From Thioclava electrotropha (GTDB lineage Bacteria > Pseudomonadota > Alphaproteobacteria > Rhodobacterales > Rhodobacteraceae): a stretch of DNA of 64,000 nt. The translations under genes and the position numbers were made by a program. This document shows positions 62,977-64,000 of this stretch, in pieces (within the stretch, counting starts at the first letter, position 1; the number at the start of each line of letters is the position of its first letter). The notes below the pieces were generated by a model that worked only from the letters and a program-made list of their open reading frames with translations, ran no database searches and was not told where the DNA came from. Location: contig NZ_CP053562.1 in the NCBI RefSeq assembly GCF_002085925.2, positions 124,001 to 188,000 of the forward strand, in the 5' to 3' direction.

Positions 62977-63849
62977 ATGTTTACCGCCACGCTGATCGCT
63001 GACCCGAAAGAGGCCAATCTGGATCAAGGCACGCTGGATGCGCTTTGCGGTGCATGGGGCGGCGGCGCGGCGCGTTGGCTCAATCCGAATGTCGCGGCCG
63101 AGTTCATGGTGGACCGTGTGCCGTCGAATCGTTGGGAGGCCTGGGAGGGCCTGCAGGGGCTGGGCGTCGATCTGGTCGTGCAGCCCACCGAGGGGCGGCG
63201 CAAGCAGATGCTGCTGGCCGATATGGACTCGACGATGATCCAGCAGGAATGCATCGACGAGCTGGCCGATGTCGCGGGCGTGGGCGAGCGGGTGAAAGAG
63301 ATCACCGCGCGGGCGATGAACGGCGAGCTGGACTTTGAGGGCGCGCTGACCGAGCGGGTGGGCCTGCTGAAAGGTCTGCCCGAGAGCGTGATTTCCGAGG
63401 TGATCGAAAAGCGCATCAGCTTCATGCCGGGCGGGCATGATCTGGTGGCGACGATGAAGGCCAACGGCGCCTATTGCGCGCTGGTCTCGGGCGGGTTCAC
63501 GGCGTTCACCGGCTTTGTGGCGGAGACGCTCGGGTTTGACGAGAACCGCGCGAACCTGCTGCTGGTCGAGGATGGCAAGCTGACGGGCGTGCCGTCGCAG
63601 CCGATCCTCGGGCGTGAGGCGAAGGTTCAGGCTTTGCTGGAAATTTCGGAAAAGCTGAAACTGGATCACGCGCAGGTCATGGCCGTGGGCGATGGGGCGA
63701 ACGATCTGGGGATGCTGAAGCTCGCCGGTGCGGGCGTCGCGCTGCATGCCAAACCCTCGGTCGCCGCGGAATGTGACATCCGGATCAACTTCGGCGATCT
63801 GAGCGCGCTGCTCTACATTCAGGGCTACGCGGTGGAGGATTTCGCCTGA
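62977..63849 (+). CDS. serB: Phosphoserine phosphatase
   Basis: A 290-residue SerB completing serine synthesis. HAD motif I is ADMDSTMIQQE (Asp 82 nucleophile, Asp 84), motif II is ALVSGGFTAF, motif III Lys in GREAKVQALLEI and motif IV AVGDGANDLGMLKLAGAGVA. An N-terminal extension of about 75 residues precedes the HAD core, as is usual. AAGGAG precedes the ATG. It is divergent from serC, and its 3' end overlaps nagA by 25 bp. Confidence 0.96.
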   Translation: MFTATLIADPKEANLDQGTLDALCGAWGGGAARWLNPNVAAEFMVDRVPSNRWEAWEGLQGLGVDLVVQPTEGRRKQMLLADMDSTMIQQECIDELADVAGVGERVKEITARAMNGELDFEGALTERVGLLKGLPESVISEVIEKRISFMPGGHDLVATMKANGAYCALVSGGFTAFTGFVAETLGFDENRANLLLVEDGKLTGVPSQPILGREAKVQALLEISEKLKLDHAQVMAVGDGANDLGMLKLAGAGVALHAKPSVAAECDIRINFGDLSALLYIQGYAVEDFA

Positions 63850-64000
63850 CCGCCCTGCCAGACCTCGGTCAGGCGCCAGTCGTCATCGAAATGCACCAGG
63901 TCCCCGGCGAAGCCCGGCGCGATCCGGCCCACCGGCGCGCCGATTGCCTCGGCCGGGATACGGCTGGCCATCGCGAGCGCCTGTTCCGGTGATACGCCGA
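63825..64000 (-). CDS. nagA: N-acetylglucosamine-6-phosphate deacetylase, C-terminal fragment
   Basis: The last 58 codons, ending at TAG (63825-63827), overlap the serB 3' end; the gene continues past the window edge. The segment GVSPEQALAMASRIPAEAIG, then GRIAPGFAGDLVHFDDDWRLTEVWQGG, matches the C-terminus of NagA-type amidohydrolases. The metal site is outside the window, so activity is inferred from similarity only. Confidence 0.8.
   Translation of the reverse strand, partial: GVSPEQALAMASRIPAEAIGAPVGRIAPGFAGDLVHFDDDWRLTEVWQGGQAKSSTA

Overview
The window is a 64 kb piece of a high-GC alphaproteobacterial chromosome, most likely Rhodobacterales (Rhodobacteraceae/Paracoccaceae). The grounds are gene content and order: a DUF4170 gene, a KdtA-family glycosyltransferase and lpxK in a row; accD-folC; the flagellar order fliI | flgBC-fliE-fliQ-flgFGAH; xseB-ispA-dxs; a C-terminally extended serA beside serC and opposite serB; and a recurrent intergenic GGGGATATTTGAGCCAA element. 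I cannot name a genus. No insertion sequence, prophage or CRISPR array is visible.

Layout. 1-9.3 kb is envelope and housekeeping: the tail of a DsbA-like protein, KDO transferase and LpxK, a sugar-phosphate isomerase-like TIM barrel, ZapE, an LLM flavin oxidoreductase, FolC, AccD, a CPBP protease and a TSUP transporter. 10-29.3 kb is a compact flagellar block of 23 genes with two divergent promoter regions (about 11.4 and 26.0 kb). It encodes export apparatus (FliI, FliQ, FlhB, FliR, FlhA, FliP, FliH, a FliJ-like protein), rod and L-ring (FlgB, C, F, G, H, FliE), the P-ring chaperone FlgA, the MS ring (FliF), FliN, MotA, a MotE-like protein, two FliL-family proteins, a lytic transglycosylase and a 769-residue periplasmic repeat protein of unknown function. 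The motB, fliG, fliM, flgE, flgI, flgK and flgL genes are not here. The block ends at a tRNA-Lys gene.

29.5-34.9 kb holds dapF-mtaB, arfB, and a class-III aminotransferase / APH-fold kinase / Nudix operon that looks like a phosphorylate-then-eliminate pathway for an amino alcohol. 34.9-46.8 kb holds a PiT phosphate transporter with Pho-box-like repeats over its start, NAD salvage (pncB, pncA), trhO, an iron-handling locus (MbfA with an Irr/ICE-type palindrome and three further tandem palindromes, plus a 54-codon secreted-protein gene), an AEC transporter, S-formylglutathione hydrolase, a YaiI-family protein, a HAD hydrolase, and the isoprenoid set xseB-ispA-dxs. 46.9-64 kb holds a c-type cytochrome, a structured small-RNA/short-ORF locus, the queuosine-precursor transporter, a phytase-like esterase, MepA, an MFS protein, a thioesterase, YggT, RecQ, a hybrid histidine kinase, a thiolase, an ETHE1-type MBL hydrolase, a PPP-type phosphatase, the complete phosphorylated serine pathway (serA, serC, serB), and the C-terminus of nagA.

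No single entirely new system can be proven from sequence alone. The best candidates for new biology are: (i) the mbfA control region with four palindromes of two types, (ii) the motA-linked periplasmic protein, (iii) the aminotransferase-kinase-Nudix operon, (iv) the structured minus-strand locus at 47.40-47.63 kb, and (v) Pho-box repeats placed so that they would repress pit.
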